From Craterostigma plantagineum (lineage: Eukaryota > Streptophyta > Magnoliopsida > Lamiales > Linderniaceae): DNA of 64,000 nucleotides. The notes under the pieces were generated by a model. The model had not been told where the DNA came from. It made no database searches and worked only from the letters and a program-made list of their open reading frames with translations. The position numbers and the translations under genes are program-made. Of the stretch, positions 1 to 9,966 are shown in pieces (position 1 is the first letter of the stretch; every line of letters begins with the position of its first letter). The DNA is taken from NCBI GenBank assembly GCA_027422505.1, contig JAPQWV010000005.1, positions 12,653,501 to 12,717,500 of the forward strand, given 5' to 3'.

Positions 1-1
1 T

Positions 2-973
2 GCCCATTTTCTGCCAATAGGTACGACATTCTCCATGGAGCGGCACGCGGAGCTGTACATCCAGGAAATAGTGAGACTCCATGGAATACCATTGTCGATA
101 GTTTCAGATCGTGACTCAAGGTTCCTATCAAAGTTCTGGACGAGCTTGCAAAAGGCGATGGGAACAAAATTAACCTTTAGCACTGCCTACCATCCGCAAA
201 CGGACGGTCAATCCGAGCGGACCATCCAGACTTTGGAGGATATGCTACGAGCCTGTGTGCTCGATTTCAAAGGCAACTGGAGCAAGTACCTTCCACTCGT
301 GGAATTCTCGTACAACAATAGTTACCAAGCCACGATTGGAATGGCCCCTTATGAAGCCCTGTACGGGCGTAAGTGCAGATCCCCAGTGCATTGGGATGAA
401 GTCGGTGAAAGGGCAATGCTAGGCCCAGACATGGTACGAGAAATGACAGAAATTGTCGCAACGATACGAGAAAGGATGCAGACAGCTCAGAGCAGACAAA
501 AGAGCTATGCAGATCAGAGACGCAGACCCTTAGAATTCGAAGTTGATGACTGGGTCTTCGTGAAAATATCGCCAATGAAGGGCATAAAGAGATTTGGCAA
601 GAAGGGAAAACTAAGCCCAAGATACATTGGTCCCTTCAAGATAGCGAAAAGAGTTGGTGAAGTAGCGTATCAACTGGAACTACCAGCATCGTTGTCGCAA
701 GTGCACGATGTGTTCCACGTGTCGACTTTGCGAAAGTACATCGCTGACCCAAGCCACGTACTGACACACGACACTCTGCACCAACAGTTGAAGCCAGATT
801 TGGGCTACGAGGAAGTGCCAGTAGAAATACTGATGCACGAAACGAAAAGGCTTAGGAATAAAGAGATTCCTCTAGTAAAAGTTCTGTGGCGGAATCAGTC
901 AGTAGAGGAAGCCACATGGGAACGTGAGGAGGAAATGAGGGTCCGCTATCCTGAGTTGTTCCAAACGGGCTGA
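2..973 (+). CDS. Ty3/gypsy chromovirus Pol C-terminus: integrase and chromodomain (partial)
   Basis: The reading frame is open from base 2 and cut by the window start, so only the end of Pol is seen. Counting from the Met at base 35, integrase catalytic residues are Asp25 (SDRDSRF) and Glu61 (DGQSER), exactly 35 residues apart as in the D,D35E core. A GPY/F-type module (LSPRYIGPFKI) and the QVHDVFHVSTLRKY segment follow. The last ~55 residues (from GYEEVPVEI to the stop) read as a chromodomain, which in chromoviruses guides integration to chromatin. The stop at 971-973 lies just upstream of the polypurine tract and 3' LTR. The chromodomain and long LTR fit the Tekay/Del lineage (inference from family knowledge). 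No frame damage is visible in this part. Confidence 0.93.
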   Translation, partial: AHFLPIGTTFSMERHAELYIQEIVRLHGIPLSIVSDRDSRFLSKFWTSLQKAMGTKLTFSTAYHPQTDGQSERTIQTLEDMLRACVLDFKGNWSKYLPLVEFSYNNSYQATIGMAPYEALYGRKCRSPVHWDEVGERAMLGPDMVREMTEIVATIRERMQTAQSRQKSYADQRRRPLEFEVDDWVFVKISPMKGIKRFGKKGKLSPRYIGPFKIAKRVGEVAYQLELPASLSQVHDVFHVSTLRKYIADPSHVLTHDTLHQQLKPDLGYEEVPVEILMHETKRLRNKEIPLVKVLWRNQSVEEATWEREEEMRVRYPELFQTG

Positions 974-995
974 TTTCGGGGGCGAAATCCTCTTT

Positions 996-1008
996 AAGGG
1001 GGGGAGGA
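996..1008 (+). other. Polypurine tract of gypsy element 1
   Basis: The run AAGGGGGGGAGGA immediately precedes the TG that opens the 3' LTR. It is the expected plus-strand primer site and fixes the LTR start at 1009. Confidence 0.85.
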
Positions 1009-1876
1009 TGTAGCACCCGGGTCCTCGTAAGTATTAGGGCCAATAAATTTGCACAAATGTTGACCACGATTATGTGCTTTTCATGCATTAATTCCGCGAT
1101 TACGTGACTTACGTGAAGTTTCGTGTGGTAAATTACGTGCTTAGGTGATCTTACGAAATTTGGAACAGTTAAATTGTACCAACCGATCCTTAATTTATTT
1201 AGGAATTTTCGAAAGATAGGTTAGAGAAATTTGGGCCATGAACAAGGCTTGGGCTAAAATTAAAATTAGGCCCAAAAAATTTCTAGGATCATTAATGGGC
1301 TAAATTGAGAGTTGAGCCCAAAATATTTAATGGCTTAGGGACAAATTTCCTTGAGATAAGGGATATTTTCGTAAATTGAGTCCCATCCCCATCCCTTAAA
1401 ATGAATTAAATGTAGTCTAAAATCCATTTGAAGTCCACAAACCCAGTGTAAGAAAGTAACGAGAGTTGGGACAAGAAAGAAAGAAGGAGGAGCCGAGATA
1501 CCAAGCTCACAAATTGGGACTAGGTATGTTCTTTAAACCATAGCATTTACGTTTTCTTAAAGATTAGAGCTGTGCGACTTTAAATGACGGGGTTTCGGTA
1601 AGGTTTTGAGCCTAAGGCACGAATTTAAGAACTGAGAGATGTCCTAACCTTAATCCTTGCGTTTTTAGTCCTATAACAACATGTTCTAGGGAATTTAAGC
1701 ACGAAAATATAAGATAAGGTTGGCGTTATTGTTTAGCTCGATTTTAGGGTTCCTGCAGTTCCAATCGGCCTTCATAATGTTCTTGGAGAAAATGACTTTT
1801 AATCTTTTAAAGTAGTACTTTGCGAACTGAGAAGTGTTAGTGGAGTATTTTTCGAATTGAGGAGGTAGCGGGATGT

Positions 1877-2520
1877 TTGCGAACCCATGCAAACCCCACT
1901 TCGCGGCTTCGAGACGTTCACGAGCCGCGCTCGTTTTGCGAACTCGGCAGTTTCGCGAGGCCAAGCACACTTTGCGAATCCATAGAGCATTGCGGGCTGG
2001 AGAATTTCGAAGCTACTTTGCGAGTCCTGCTAAAATTTGCGAGTCCCACCAAGTTTGCGAATCCATGCAAACTTTGCGAATTGAGGGCTGCGTTTGCGGG
2101 TTGATGGTTTGCGAATCCATGCTTTGCGGGTTGATGGTTTGCGAATCCATGCTTTGCGGGTTGATGGTTTGCGAATCCATGCTTTGCGGGTTGATGGTTT
2201 GCGAATCCATGCTTTGCGGGTTGATGGTTTGCGAACCCTAAGTGGCTAGGAACTTTGCGGCTCCACTTTGGCAAACTCCATGTTTTGCGAGCTCCACAAG
2301 GATTGCGAATGGAGGTTCACGGGTCCAATACACTTCGCGGGTTAAGGAGTTTGCGACCCCAAGCCACTTTGCGAACTCGATTGTTTCACGGGTCCAGGCA
2401 TTTTGCGAATCCTCATGCACCTTGCGAACCCGTTTTGCGAACTGAGCCTCATGCACTTTGCGGGTCCTATGAGGATGGCGAATCGAGTTTTACGAATCCA
2501 ATGGTTTGCGAACTCAAACA
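1877..2520 (+). repeat. Array of TTTGCGAA / TTTGCGGG motifs in the gypsy 1 LTR
   Basis: Well over 25 occurrences of a core TTGCG followed by AA, AG or GG are spread through about 640 bp, mostly 15-35 bp apart and often continued as AATCCATG, AACTCG or GGTCC. The array occupies the upstream (U3-like) half of the LTR. It is unrelated in sequence to the arrays in the other LTRs of the window. Confidence 0.85.
2101..2237 (+). repeat. Perfect 30 bp minisatellite, 4.5 copies
   Basis: Four identical 30 bp units occupy 2101-2220, followed by a partial fifth. Each unit contains one TTTGCGAATCC and one TTTGCGGG core, so the minisatellite is an expansion of the surrounding motif array. Identity of the four units indicates recent expansion. 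The unit length is divisible by three and creates spurious repeated open frames on both strands. Confidence 0.95.
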
Positions 2521-3299
2521 CTTCGCAAATCAACTTCACGAATTGAACCCCTTAGATTAAAACGATTTAAGTTATAAAAAAAAAAAAAAAACTATCGCCT
2601 TTTTAGGAAAAATATTTTCGCACCATTCAATAAGAAAAATACTCCGATTCCAATGAGCATAGGCTCTTTCAACGCCCGATCATAATTTGCCTATCGGTGT
2701 CCTTAGGGCCAATTTTCGGTATATGTAGACGTCGCATTCGATAGAATTTTGGAACGAAAATTATATAGTTGATTTAAAATAATTTATGGACTGACTTCAT
2801 AGCCTTGGCAGGTTTAAAGGACGAAATTTTAGGAATTTCACTAGACCGGCTAGCAAATAGTTTAAAGTCGAAGATTAAGTTCATGACTTAAAATAATTCG
2901 AGTACTTAGCTAGCTTAATTAATTAATAGCTTACTGATACGAATGTTTTGGTGCCTAAGGTCGGGACTTAGGAAATTCGCCAGGGCAGGTAGCAGTTAGT
3001 CTACGGACGCCAGGTAAGTGGAAATCCAACTACGACACATAACCTATGTGTATGTGCCTAATTTATGTGATTATGTGATGCTGTGTTTACGTGCTTATGT
3101 GAACTTGTATGATATGGTTTCATGCTTTCGGTAAGCATTATGACGATGGTGCATTTGCATATGCACGAGCATGCACGACACGTTGGGGAAATGAGATGAT
3201 GAGTGTGCACATATATGTCGCAAATAGCGAAAAGCGAATGCCGAAGTGGGCAATGAGGATATTATTAGTTAAGATAGGTGGCGGCTTCCGGGGCACCGA

Positions 3300-3498
3300 G
3301 ACGGCGTTGATGCGCCGTCGGCGACGTTGATGCGTCGCCAGTATACGAACGACGTTGATGCGTCGGGGGATACCATGGTTGGGTTGATGCCCTCATGGTC
3401 GGGTTGATGCCCTTATATCCCTGATTAGCGTGGTTGGGTTGATGCCCTCATGCTTTAGTATGGTTGGGTTGATGCCCTCATACTTTGGGCTGATGCCC
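3300..3498 (+). other. Array of eight hairpins with a TTGATG loop in the gypsy 1 LTR
   Basis: Eight inverted repeats share the loop TTGATG (CTGATG in the last). Stems are GACGGCG/CGCCGTC (3300-3319), GGCGACG/CGTCGCC (3320-3339), CGACG/CGTCG (3350-3365) and five GGG/CCC (loops at 3384, 3404, 3439, 3469 and 3490). Several GGG hairpins have an outer stem that also covaries: CCATG/CATGG, GCGTG/CATGC and GTATG/CATAC. The invariant loop with compensating stem changes suggests selection at the RNA level; the function is unknown. Confidence 0.8.
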
Positions 3499-3659
3499 GT
3501 GGTTGGATAGAGCTCTTTACGGTGTACGCCTGGGTAAAAGCCTGCCAAGGGCCCTAAGATAAAAGATACGAGATTAAGTTGATTCATAAGACATAAGATG
3601 CATCGGCGTGGATTGCCTTTGCGGGGTTTGACCACGTGCACGTCATGCATGATTTCTAC

Positions 3660-3805
3660 TTACTGAGCATATCGCTCATCCCTTACGTTATGTGTTGTAG
3701 GTGCGAGCGACCACGGTACGTGATCGCTTAGATGGCAAGGAAATCTTTTGGCGCTTCCAGCAGCTTTTGGGATGGGAGTGTGTGCATGGATGACGACCTG
3801 TGAGG
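3660..3805 (+). other. Conserved LTR block shared by all gypsy LTRs in the window
   Basis: A short hairpin TGAGC-N5-GCTCA (3664-3678) is followed by TGTGTTGTAGGT (3691-3702) and by CATGGATGACGACCTGTG near 3785-3802. The same order recurs in the LTRs at 17656, 31407 (minus strand) and 55726. It probably belongs to the transcribed R/U5 part of the LTR (inference). Confidence 0.7.
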
Positions 3806-4030
3806 CCGGGCGCACAGAGATTCTTTTGATATGCATGTATACACATCTCGTGTAACTAGGATTCACATGAAGTTAGGAAGTCATGTAATTCTTTTGTCAT
3901 GTATAGAAACTACTTCCATTACAAAAATGGAAAAATTTAATACGCGTTTCCGCAACTCTTTTAAGTTAAAAGAAATGGTAGGCACATAGGATACGTTAGA
4001 ATTAGGCGATTAAGAAGTCGGGTCCTGACA

Positions 4031-5000
4031 CCGGCGTTTGACAGTAAAGTAGTCGAGAATTATTTTCGATTCAATCTTTAGAGTTTGATCGAGAATAATT
4101 GTGTCGAGATAAAATGTTTTGTTTACTGTTCTCGTGCGAGAAAGTCTTCGTCAGCGAAAAATTTTACGAGCGAAAAAATGTTCGAAATCTTTAGGTCGAG
4201 AAAAATCTCTTAATCGTGAATTTATTTCGATCGCAAGAAACAGTACATTAAGTAAGTTTCTCGCTTGGTCAAAATAAATTCGTTGACTGGAAAAGTTTTT
4301 CGACCGTAATTGATTTTCGCTAAGTCAAACTTTAATGGTTTGACTGAAAATGTTTTTCGACGGAAAGTTTTGCGATTGCAAAGGTCAAAATGGTCTCGTC
4401 AAAAAAGATTTTTGCTAAGTAATGCTCGAGAAATTTTTCTACTAAAGTCGTTCTTGGTAAATGCGACTTTAGATCTGACGTAGTATTCTGATCGAGAAAA
4501 ATTTTCGCGCAGAGTTTTTCGATCGAGAAATTAATCTGATCGAAACACCTAGCGAGAAAAATTGAACTAGTCGAAAAAAAATCACAGAATACACTTAACA
4601 CTGATTCAAACAAAGGCTATGAATTAGACGATGAAATTCCAGGAATTTGCTCGTAATCAGATGATGAACACGTACGAACAAACAATTAAACACATTACGA
4701 AGCAAAACATGTCAATTTTAACCAATATCAGAATGTGTTCTAACAGTTTTATGCATGAACAGTAAGTTCTCAAATCAGATTGAATCCGCTAAATCAATGT
4801 TCAAACAGCTATGAATCTAACCGCAATCAACTTATATCACTAAAACGAGCACAGAAACATCAAATTCAAACCAAATAAGCACAGAATTGAGCTATTAGAT
4901 CGAAATTGAATTTCTCGCCAAACTGTTCTTCGATGGAACAATTTTATCAAATTCTAACAATTTTCGATTCAAAACAGAACGAATCTGCTCTGATATCGAT
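4031..5000 (-). mobile_element. Leader of an inverted copia element (copia 1), truncated
   Basis: On the minus strand this follows the 5' LTR at 5350-5001. A degraded primer binding site sits at 4987-4998; it matches the initiator tRNA-Met site of copia 2 (43916-43927) apart from two or three changes. The stretch is closely similar to the leader of copia 2 (about 43000-43929). It is rich in palindromic motifs such as TTTTCGATCGAGAAA. No gene is present. The gag that should follow is missing because the gypsy LTR begins at 4030. Confidence 0.8.
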
Positions 5001-5350
5001 TGTTAGGTCCTAATTTATCAACTCTACGATCCTATACATGAATACTGAGGTTATCGAATAGAATTATTGAGAGATAAATTTTGATCGGAAACATTCGTTG
5101 AGAGCTCGAGAGAGAATTTCGTCTAGTGTGAGAAGATTTCTTGTGTTTCTCTCTCTAGAAATTGAATTGCAAGTGTTTCGGATCAATTTTCTACAAACTT
5201 CTCATAAGCATAATGTTTGTACAACTATTTATACCAAACATACTTGGTATAAATAACAAGTAAGTTCTAAACTAAGGACAAATACAATAAAAGCCCCAAT
5301 TTACAAGGACAACTAATTAAATCTAGGCACAATTAAAATTGTATTCTACA
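5001..5350 (-). repeat. 5' LTR of copia 1 (minus strand), about 350 bp
   Basis: On the plus strand it reads TGTTAGGTCC...ATTCTACA, so in sense orientation it is TGTAGAAT...CCTAACA. A TATA box (TATAAATA, sense strand) lies at about 5222-5235. It matches the 348 bp LTR of copia 2 at 43930-44277. It abuts the long-ORF element copy A at 5351, into which copia 1 appears to have inserted. Confidence 0.85.
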
Positions 5351-8300
5351 AGTACTGGGCTGAATGTATTTCAGAAAAACGAATTTTATTACAGTCCACA
5401 CTATTCACAGCTCAAAATCTACATTTATTATGCTATTCCTAATCTCGTTTCTCTCTCGTGCTGCAGTTTCGGCAGGAATTCCCGGTGTTCGACAATTTAA
5501 AACAAAAAAAATGACGACACCGGCAGATCTCGTATACCCAACCTCAAAATGGATCACAGCCAAGGATAATAACTTCCAACTTGAACTGAGCGCCTTCAAG
5601 TGCCAGGACAAGATAATCCTATCCATTTTGAGGACCCATCACCTCGGGTATGCCTTCTCAGCATCAGTCCAAGTCCTCACAGTCTATCACCAGCAATTTT
5701 GGGGGACGATGAAAACCAAAATTGCTGCCGACAACAGCGTATATTACGAGGCCCAAATTGCAAATGAGATGGTCCAGATCACCAGAGAGCTCATTTGCCA
5801 CGTCCTTCCGCTGTCAAATCAACCTGAATATGAACACGAGGCTTCCGAGGATGAACTTATAGAGGACATGATGAAGATGGGATACTTCACTCCAATCAAA
5901 TTCATATCCCATTTTCAGCAGTCCATGATACCGCATACGTGGCGAACAGTCTTTGCATTCGTCAACAAGTGCTTCTCACCAAAGCACTCAGGCTACGATC
6001 GCTGTACTTCACCATTCTTCAAATCTTTCACGGGATCGTATTCAGGAAATACTATGACTACGCCAAACTAGTCACAGTGAACCTGGACGATCAACTTCAT
6101 CAGCGGTCGAAGAAAAAGGGTCTGAACTTGCCCTATCTCCAGTGGTTCTCACTGATGATCCATCACTTCATATCAACAAAGTCGGAGATACCAAGACGAC
6201 TAGAAGAGGAAAACTTCACACCACCCAAATTGCGCTATCTCCAGAAGGGGAAGACTGAGGAGAAGTACGCGCGAAAAGGCATGCCAATTCAACGCGAATG
6301 GTTAGCCCTAGCCAGCTCTGACGACGTTGAAGACTACTGCCAGCGCTACAATATCTTTAACACCACGACTCAGGAAAACCCACCTGAGCCTAACCTAGGG
6401 GTTAGTGAGAGTGACAGAGAGAGATAGAGAGAGTGAGGGCCTGAGAGAACCCTCTGAACCACAGATAGCACCCCAACAGCCCCAACCTACCCCTCAACAA
6501 AATATCACTGAACAACCAAGCGAGGAACGACAACAGGCTGAGCGGATTGAACAACCGCAAAAGTCGTTCACGACGCAACAATGACCGGAGCCTCTCGGTC
6601 AGAAATAGCCGGGTCACGCCCTAGGATAGCAGACACCGAACTTGACCCAACGGTGCACATACAACCCGAACCCGACCATTCACTTGTCTCCCAACAGGCA
6701 CGTGTCTCAAAATTCCCAGAACCCCCTCAAATCACAGCCTCCTCAGCTCATGTGTCCGAACCAGCCAAAGATACATCTATTCCCCCAACACAGACCGAGT
6801 CTCAGCCTTCTATACAGATGATGACTTCAGCAACTCATCACCTGAGAGCCACCGTAGAGGACCTATTCATGTACGTGTGCCAACGGGTAGTGGCCTCGGT
6901 GGAAGCTCCACACAAGCCTCTCCTCGTGAGAAGGCCGTAACGACTCGAGCACCATCTTCACAAGATGCATCGCGAGGAGAGGTCGTAGGACCCAACGAGA
7001 CTGAAGTTCTACAGACTTCAGTTGACGAGGGCCACCCTGACTCAGCCAGGGTGATAACGGCTAACCCTAGTGGCGCCAGAGCTACTCCTACAGGTGTAAC
7101 GACGGCATACCTGGAGAACCGACTGTACGAGTTCTTTGTAACGGTAACCATACCGCGAGTTCAAGAACTTATCGCAGCTGCAATTCGGGATAAAGGGGAA
7201 GCACCCATGATCGAACAATCGCCGTTACGACCTCGCGCGCTACCATCCCCACCAACTTCGAACCAGCCTGACCCGTATACCATGCCCATACTCCAGATCT
7301 TCGACATCGTGGTTGGTCGACTTCTTCAACTCGACGTAGAGCGAAATCCAGAAGAAGACGAACTCAACCAGAAGCTCCTCGCAGGTTGACTTTTAACTCA
7401 ACCGACTACCTGCTGCCAAGAAGGCCCCAGTTAGAAACGTCGACATGACGATCCTGATGACCAGGATCGTCATGAGGGGGAGAAGAGGCAGAAGACCACA
7501 GCAAGCAGTCGCGGACGAGGACGCAGAGTGCTGATTCGAGAAGGCAGCTCTTCACGTTCATCTAATCCACCACCACGACCACCAAGGTCCTCCAGAGGCA
7601 GACAAGCTACGTCAGGGCCGAACCAGAAAACTTCCCTTGCCGAAGTTGGGTCTGGCCCCTCGAAGACCCCCGCCCAATCAGTCCAAACAACCACATCCCC
7701 TCGTCCCAAAGATCCTCAAGTCTACATCGACAAATATATTCTTGAAGAGGAACGGCTGACGAGAACAGAGACAGAAGAAGAGTTCCGCATGAGGATTGAA
7801 AGCGTTAGAAATTTCTTGAAAGCGGCGGCGTCAGACTTCTGTTTCATCGAGCGAGAAGAAGAGGAAGAAGGAGAAAACCCTGGAGCAGATCTCCCAGAAC
7901 TTCCAGATCTCCTTCGCCATCAATTGCTTGAGAAACCGACGCCGGGTTATGACTTCTTAGAGACTCCTTCGAGAAACAAGAAGATCAGGCACCTTACCTT
8001 GAAGACTGTTATCATAGGATCTGGCGGAAGGAGGAAGAAATAAAGGGAACCAATGAGCTAAATCTTTGAGGTCTTGAGCATTTAAAAGGAACGCCCAAGG
8101 GTCTTCGCCATCAGACCATGCTCTGGGAAAGCTCAGGAAGAGGTGGAATGACTACATAGCAATACAAAAATCATCTTAGAGCTCAAAAGGCCATCTGCGA
8201 CATCCAAAACGTAGAGTGCGGGTTGGGAAGATATGTAGGCCGTGTTTATGTGATCGAAAGGTATGACAGGTCTATCGATAGATTTACAGAAGCCGATCTT

Positions 8301-8926
8301 TCCTTCTTTCCATTGGGCGAACTGAACAAGTTATACAACTTGTATCGCAACAAATTTATCTTCGACACTTGCAAAAAACGAGAAGGATACAAAGCTATCA
8401 AAGAATGCATGCTGAGGCCGATCAAGTACTATGCTTCACATGACTTTCAAATGGCCTTGGAAAGCAATATGAGCAAAGTCAACTTGACACAGCCTGATAA
8501 TAGGTACAAAGATCCTGATAAATACGGCGAGGGTTACATATTCCTAGAACCACAACCTGCGATCACTTACCTACAACGAACAAAAAATCAGATGCAGATA
8601 TTCTTAATATCAGAAGCCGCCAAGTCCTCTGATGGAACGATGAAGATAATCCTAAACCAACTCAGGGCAAGACAAGAGACGGTTCCTGACGATGCAATTC
8701 TTGAAGGCACAGAACTCGAAGAACGATCTGTTCTGGATAAAATCATCAGAGCAATCCTACATCGAATTGTTCTCAAAAACCGCATCAGACAGTTCGAGAC
8801 CGCTCTAGGATTCAGGAAGACATACTCAGCTCACAGGGAACCTCCACCACCTCCTCACTCGAAGAAGAAAAGAAATGAAGACTTAGACGATAGGCTTTAT
8901 TGTAATTTGGACACTTAGGGGGAGAA
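5351..8926 (+). mobile_element. Internal region of long-ORF LTR element, copy A
   Basis: This spans the leader remnant (5351-5510), the broken long ORF and the polypurine tract ACTTAGGGGGAGAA (8912-8926). Its own 5' LTR and PBS are missing because the copia 1 LTR abuts at 5350. The lack of any pol gene means the element must have been mobilised in trans (inference). Confidence 0.7.
5511..8918 (+). pseudogene. Long-ORF LTR-element protein, copy A (frameshifted)
   Basis: The Met at 5511 (MTTPADLVYPTSK) is preferred over 5364 because the homologous protein appears to start there. The product would be about 1,100 residues, read in pieces: 5511 to ~6000, then frame +3 to a stop at 6425, a shift in a GA-rich run near 6410-6440 into a P/Q/E-rich linker, then 6877-7389, 7528-8043 and 8223-8918. 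The N-terminal region has QQFWGTMKTK and PHTWRTVFAFVNKCFSPKHSG. Basic/acidic low-complexity linkers follow, then a C-terminal region with VYVIERYDR and NLTQPDNRYKD. There is no protease, RT, RNase H or integrase signature. From memory it resembles large proteins of unknown function carried by LTR elements in lettuce and sunflower; this was not searched. The stop overlaps the polypurine tract. Copies B and C in this window are homologous. Confidence 0.75.
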
Positions 8927-9190
8927 TGTTAGGCATATTTTAGAAGTGTCCAAAATACTTAGTCTAATTCCTTTATTTCTTTATGTTGTATTTAATGTGT
9001 TATGTTGGTTGCTAGGTTGTAATGAAGACTTAGAATGTTGTATTTCTTTGCTAATTAAGTTTTCATTATCAACTTCACGTACTCAACACACTAAACCTCC
9101 AAATGCACTATTCACACAATCGAATATTTAATTTGTCGAAGTGTTCTTGGATAATCAGGACTTACACAGTGTTTGTTGTGGCATTCATAA
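8927..9190 (+). repeat. 3' LTR of long-ORF element copy A, 3' truncated
   Basis: It begins TGTTAGGCATATTTTAGAAG right after the polypurine tract and matches the copy C LTR at 45557. Similarity fades near 9190-9210, where a MITE-like sequence begins, and the expected GCCTAACA end is not found. Confidence 0.7.
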
Positions 9191-9966
9191 TCACTGCATT
9201 TGTTTAGCATGGGTGATGAGTCATCACCGTGATGGAGGATCACCGAGGTGATCAAAACGGGGTGACATTCCAGCTTTGGATCACCCCCAAAAAGCAGGGT
9301 GATCCTCCATCACCGTGATGGGGTGATATTTTCAATATTTCTTTGGACAAAACTATCCCTTATCTTTTAACATTCATTCCTTATATACCCTTGCCCCTAT
9401 TTTAAATTACATAACCAACATATTTAAATCTTAAAAAATATATATTAAGGGTTAAAAAATAATAGAAGTATCTTAAAGGATTATAGAAAATGCTTATAAT
9501 TAATGATTGATTAATATATTTAACCTTAAAATAAAATAATTATATTGAAGAATTATATAAAATACTTATAATTAATAATGGTTAAAAAATCTATGTTTAA
9601 AGCCTAAAAAATATAATAATTCTATTGATAAATTATTAACATGCTTATAATTAATGCTTAAAAATAATACTTGATTTTCAAATATTAATAACTATCACGT
9701 TAAATATTACCTCAAATGAACATATTAAAAGAATTTTACTACATAATGTACATAAGGTTAAATATGACATTTACACAACATCACTCCAGACATCATTGCG
9801 GTGAAACAAACACAATATTCCAATATCTCATTGATATGCAAAATGAAATATCACCCCAAAACAAACACAGTGATGACATATCACCTTCATGGACATCACG
9901 GTGATATCCACACCACGGTGATGTGAGTATCACCGTGATGTTGGATCACCGGAAATAAACACCCCC
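9191..9966. mobile_element. MITE-like element with GGTGAT/ATCAC arms
   Basis: The two ends are inverted copies of a pattern GGTGAT-N5-ATCAC-N-GTGAT-N5-ATCAC, at about 9211-9330 and 9826-9950. Outside the arms are TTTGTTT and, inverted, TTTATTT. TAA occurs on both sides (9188-9190 and 9967-9969), which would suit a PIF/Harbinger (Tourist) MITE. The outermost bases match poorly, so the exact ends and the class are uncertain. The centre is AT-rich and non-coding. Confidence 0.5.

Larger units (their letters stand above)
1009..4030 (+). repeat. 3' LTR of gypsy element 1 (about 3.0 kb)
   Basis: The LTR opens TGTAGCACCCGGG after the polypurine tract and closes ...GTCGGGTCCTGACA at 4030. The unusually long LTR fits Tekay/Del-type chromoviruses. 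Inside are a motif array (1877-2520), a 30 bp minisatellite (2101-2237), a hairpin array (3300-3498) and a block shared with the other gypsy LTRs here (3660-3805). No gene is present; the short open frames are by-products of the repeats. The 5' LTR is outside the window, so the target duplication (expected CCGGC) cannot be checked. After 4030 the sequence passes directly into the leader of an inverted copia element, into which this element apparently inserted. Confidence 0.85.

Noticed and set aside
2101..2237. CRISPR-like direct repeats
   Set aside because: Units are contiguous with no spacers, and the context is a plant LTR.
1918..2274. Repeat-containing open frames on both strands
   Set aside because: Produced by a 30 bp minisatellite in an LTR; all frames are open because the unit length is a multiple of three.
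5364..5510. Upstream start for the long-ORF protein
   Set aside because: The extra 49 residues lie in leader sequence next to the copia LTR junction; the Met at 5511 better fits a protein start.
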